Below, one piece after another: positions 61,912 to 64,000 of a stretch of 64,000 nucleotides of DNA; the first letter of the stretch is position 1; each line of letters opens with the position of its first letter. Both the position numbers and the translations under genes were made by a program. Below the pieces are notes generated by a model, which saw only the letters and a program-made list of their open reading frames with translations, ran no database searches and was not told where the DNA came from. This DNA comes from Citricoccus sp. K5 (lineage in GTDB: Bacteria; Actinomycetota; Actinomycetes; Actinomycetales; Micrococcaceae): NCBI RefSeq assembly GCF_902506195.1, contig NZ_LR732817.1, forward strand, positions 3,377,407 to 3,441,406, read 5' to 3'.

Positions 61912-62811
61912 TCATCGCTCTGTGTCACCTACAGGTCGAGTTTCTCCGTCACCGCTTCCAGCTAAGGAGCTGGGCGCGATCGATTCTCCGCGCGTCTCCG
62001 ATGAAGAGGCCAGTGTCCTGGCAACCGATTGGTTGGTGACGCGGAGGATGGTCCTCAACTCCTCGAGGGCATCGGGCTCCAAGCCATCCCAGATACTGCG
62101 GAACAGGCGGTAGGCGGAGGCTCGAGGCCAGTCATCAGGGAGTACGTCCAAGGGCAGGTGAGGGTCCGCGGCGGCGATCCGACGCCAGTCCCTGAGTGCC
62201 CGTGTGCGGACGGTCAGCGCGGAGTCCGAGCCTGGGCCTCCGGTGGAGTCGGCTGTCTGTCTTGGTCCGTAGGCTTGGAGGAATTCGTTGTAGAGGCTTC
62301 GTAGCTCATCGAGAGGGAATCCCGCGAGGGGGTCAAGCGTTCCCCCGAGATCGACAGGACCTCGTAACAAGAGCAGATCGATCGAATGTAATTCGCCAAG
62401 CCGGCGGGTTTCTGCATGGCGATCCCACGGAGCAAGCCAGACTCCGTCCACTATCTGGCCGTAACCGAGTTCCGTCAGGCCGGTGCGGAACCGCTGCCGG
62501 GCATCTCGACGAGTCTCAGGGACGGTGAACATGCACGCACTCCACATGCCGTCCCAGGCCTTGGCCTCCGCACCGAACATCACTACCGAGTGGAGCTTCG
62601 GGGCCTGTGTTTTCCGAGCTTCTTCCGTGAGCCCGTAGGTGATATCGCCGTCACGACGGTGCAGGGCGAGTGTTCCCCGCTTGACCGTTCGGCTCAGTGC
62701 GGAACGGGCTGCTGACTCCGATACCCCGAAATGTCGCATCACCGCAACGATATCGGTCGAAGTCAGAGCCGGAAGGCTGCCGAAGTCGTACTCCACAAGC
62801 AGCGCCCCCAT
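61912..62811 (-). CDS. PaaX-family transcriptional regulator (copy 3)
   Basis: The protein (299 aa) has a short winged helix (LTSTDIVAVMRHFGVSESAARSALSRTVKRGTL), the core WSACMFTVPETRRDARQRFRTGLTELGYGQIVDGVWLAP and a helical C-terminus (ASAYRLFRSIWDGLEPDALEELRTI). A stop lies upstream in frame, so the ATG 62811 is the natural start, although its ribosome site is weak. It is convergent with the P450 operon and shows lower GC and less typical codon use, which suggests later acquisition. Confidence 0.85.
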   Translation of the reverse strand: MGALLVEYDFGSLPALTSTDIVAVMRHFGVSESAARSALSRTVKRGTLALHRRDGDITYGLTEEARKTQAPKLHSVVMFGAEAKAWDGMWSACMFTVPETRRDARQRFRTGLTELGYGQIVDGVWLAPWDRHAETRRLGELHSIDLLLLRGPVDLGGTLDPLAGFPLDELRSLYNEFLQAYGPRQTADSTGGPGSDSALTVRTRALRDWRRIAAADPHLPLDVLPDDWPRASAYRLFRSIWDGLEPDALEELRTILRVTNQSVARTLASSSETRGESIAPSSLAGSGDGETRPVGDTER

Positions 62812-63341
62812 CAGTCCCTGTGAACTGCCAGCGGCCTACCGGTCAAGGTGAACCAATGGTGGTGCCTTGCCAGAGTCCACGTTAGCCGTCATGTCAGCCT
62901 CCGCTTGTCACTGCCGTTGCGTCCTGAGCCTATCGAGCTCCCACGTAGGGCCTTCGAGGGGTGTCCATCTCCGGCTCCTGCTTCCAAGGCACCTGTGGAT
63001 CCTGCGAAACCGGCGTACTCAGCGGGACGCCTGCCCACCGTGACTCCTTGCTGACTAAGAAGCAACGTGCAGCCGGTGATGTCATGATGCCCTGTGTCTC
63101 CCGTTCGCACACCGAGACGCTGTCGATTGATGTTTGAGGCGACCAGCAGTGCGGATGACCCATCTCGCCCAGGCACCTGCCGGAGCATCGTCCAAGCGCT
63201 CACGAAACATCACAAACGACTCGATATTCTCAGTGCAGGAGCTTGAGCGAGACCCGGGTGGCGAACCGGCCGCAGACCGCCTGAACTACACGGCCTACCG
63301 ACTCGGCGCCACGGCATCACACTCTCCAACCCTCAGTTGGG
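62812..63341. other. 530-bp degenerate region
   Basis: I see no gene with a convincing start, codon use or family in these bases. GC is lower than in the flanks. Short frames on both strands are unrelated to known proteins. It leads into the dehydrogenase remnant and is probably decayed DNA. Confidence 0.6.
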
Positions 63342-63501
63342 CCGACGGACCTTCGTCAGCGCCTCACGCGGGATCCGGTGGAGTGCTCCGGGAACTTCTT
63401 CCTGGATGACGAGGTGCTCGCCGAGGCAGGGATCACCCGACCTCTCGGTATACGGCGGCCCGGCGGAGACCCTGGAGCGCGACCTGTTCCTGGACGGCTG
63501 A
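63342..63501 (+). pseudogene. 3' remnant of a short-chain dehydrogenase (HSDL2-like), frameshifted
   Basis: Bases from 63342 encode LTRDPVECSGNFFLDDEVLA, the C-terminal signature of HSDL2-like SDR proteins. After AGIT a single extra C at 63438 shifts the frame, and the next frame continues DLSVYGGPAETLERDLFLDG to a TGA at 63501. The N-terminal Rossmann part is gone. It is a relic of a dehydrogenase gene. Confidence 0.65.
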
Positions 63502-63508
63502 GTGCGCC

Positions 63509-63766
63509 TCAGAACAGTCCGGCGATCGAGCCAATGATCCAGAAGACCACGAAGACCAGGACCAGCACCAGCAGGACCACCAGCCAGGCCTTGTTCATGA
63601 CGCCCGCACCGCGCCGATCCACGTCGAGCTCGTTGTTGGTGGGCTCGGCGCTGGCGCCCTCGGCTGGCGGGGTATCGCCATCGATACTGTGACCCGATGT
63701 CTCACGGGTGGCTTCGGCTGCGTTCTGGGGGTTGCCCTGCGTCTCTTCGGGATCGGTGTTGGCCAC
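63509..63766 (-). CDS. Small single-pass membrane protein
   Basis: The protein (85 aa) has an acidic, Glu/Thr/Pro-rich N-terminus and one C-terminal hydrophobic helix (AWLVVLLVLVLVFVVFWIIG). The GTG start is preceded by AGGAGG and GCAGG. Tail-anchored topology is inferred. No family is assigned with confidence. Confidence 0.65.
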   Translation of the reverse strand: MANTDPEETQGNPQNAAEATRETSGHSIDGDTPPAEGASAEPTNNELDVDRRGAGVMNKAWLVVLLVLVLVFVVFWIIGSIAGLF

Positions 63767-63869
63767 GGCTACCTGCCTCCTGCGGTCGGTTATTCCGGGC
63801 GTGCGTAGGCACAGGCTAACAAGCCCTCCGGTCCGCAGAGAGGGTGGATCTGCGGCGCCTTGAGGATGG

Positions 63870-64000
63870 TCACCATCGGGCGAGCAACCGCGCGCCGTCC
63901 GTGAGCACTCCCATGAGCGCCGCCACCATGCCGGCCACGGCCACCAGCGAGACCACCACGGCCACGGCCCACTCGCGCCGCGACCCGGTAGGGCCCAACA
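63870..64000 (-). CDS. C-terminal end of a membrane protein, cut by the window edge
   Basis: On the minus strand a frame open to the window edge encodes about 42 residues with one hydrophobic helix (WAVAVVVSLVAVAGMVAALMGVL) and ends at TGA 63872-63870. Third positions are GC-rich as in real genes here. The family cannot be told. Confidence 0.4.
   Translation of the reverse strand, partial: LGPTGSRREWAVAVVVSLVAVAGMVAALMGVLTDGARLLARW

Noticed and set aside
62889-63203. Minus-strand frame resembling a transposase fragment
   Set aside because: No DDE or other transposase motif could be recognised, and composition is random-like.
63134-63409. A 91-residue plus-strand protein
   Set aside because: It has no ribosome site, no family and overlaps the dehydrogenase remnant in a different frame.

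Overview
The window is high-GC DNA with actinobacterial housekeeping genes (ffs-gluQ-dnaX-recR), many GTG starts, frequent 1-4 nt ATGA/GTGA gene overlaps, and a C50-carotenoid operon of the kind known from Micrococcus, Arthrobacter and Corynebacterium. A member of the Micrococcaceae, perhaps Citricoccus- or Micrococcus-like, is the best guess. No rRNA, CRISPR array, intact transposase or phage gene was seen.

Layout. 0-4.7 kb: an ectoine/hydroxyectoine importer (ehuBCDA, minus strand) divergent from a GntR/FCD regulator, with an inverted repeat and a tandem repeat between them. 4.7-10.9 kb: recR, dnaX, gluQ and the SRP RNA on the minus strand, then an O-methyltransferase and tRNA-Ser(GGA) on the plus strand. 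11-22 kb: glyoxalase-fold protein, ChaA-like antiporter, thiolase plus acyl-CoA ligase, a 60-bp palindromic terminator, catechol 1,2-dioxygenase beside an unusual AAA+ ATPase, and an acyl-CoA ligase / TIGR03084 / hydrolase group. 22-26 kb: a copper island with a CsoR-type operator, a CopB-type ATPase, a DUF6153-like protein and a DUF305-CueP fusion lipoprotein. 26-30 kb: a solitary P450, a PNPOx-fold protein and an NAD(P)-binding fusion protein. 30-37.7 kb: idi-crtE-crtB-crtI-crtYe-crtYf-crtEb-membrane protein-GT2, nine tightly coupled genes divergent from a MarR (CrtR-like) repressor, followed by a DenV-type glycosylase and a TspO-like protein.

40.8-62.8 kb is the most unusual part. It begins with a glutaminase-fold protein whose catalytic Cys is absent. 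A catabolic-looking region follows, holding three PaaX-family regulators and three related cytochromes P450 that lack the usual acid-alcohol pair in helix I. It also holds two complete ABC importers of different families (PhnCDE-like and FbpABC-like), an orphan SsuA/TauA-type binding protein with an FAD monooxygenase under an IclR regulator with two matching operator boxes, a secreted esterase made of two fused hydrolase modules, and a cytoplasmic HtaA-like protein in the P450 operon. The parts suggest extracellular cleavage, uptake and oxidation of related small molecules. The substrate is not evident, and no ferredoxin or reductase is encoded here. The window ends with a frameshifted dehydrogenase remnant, a small membrane protein and a truncated membrane gene.
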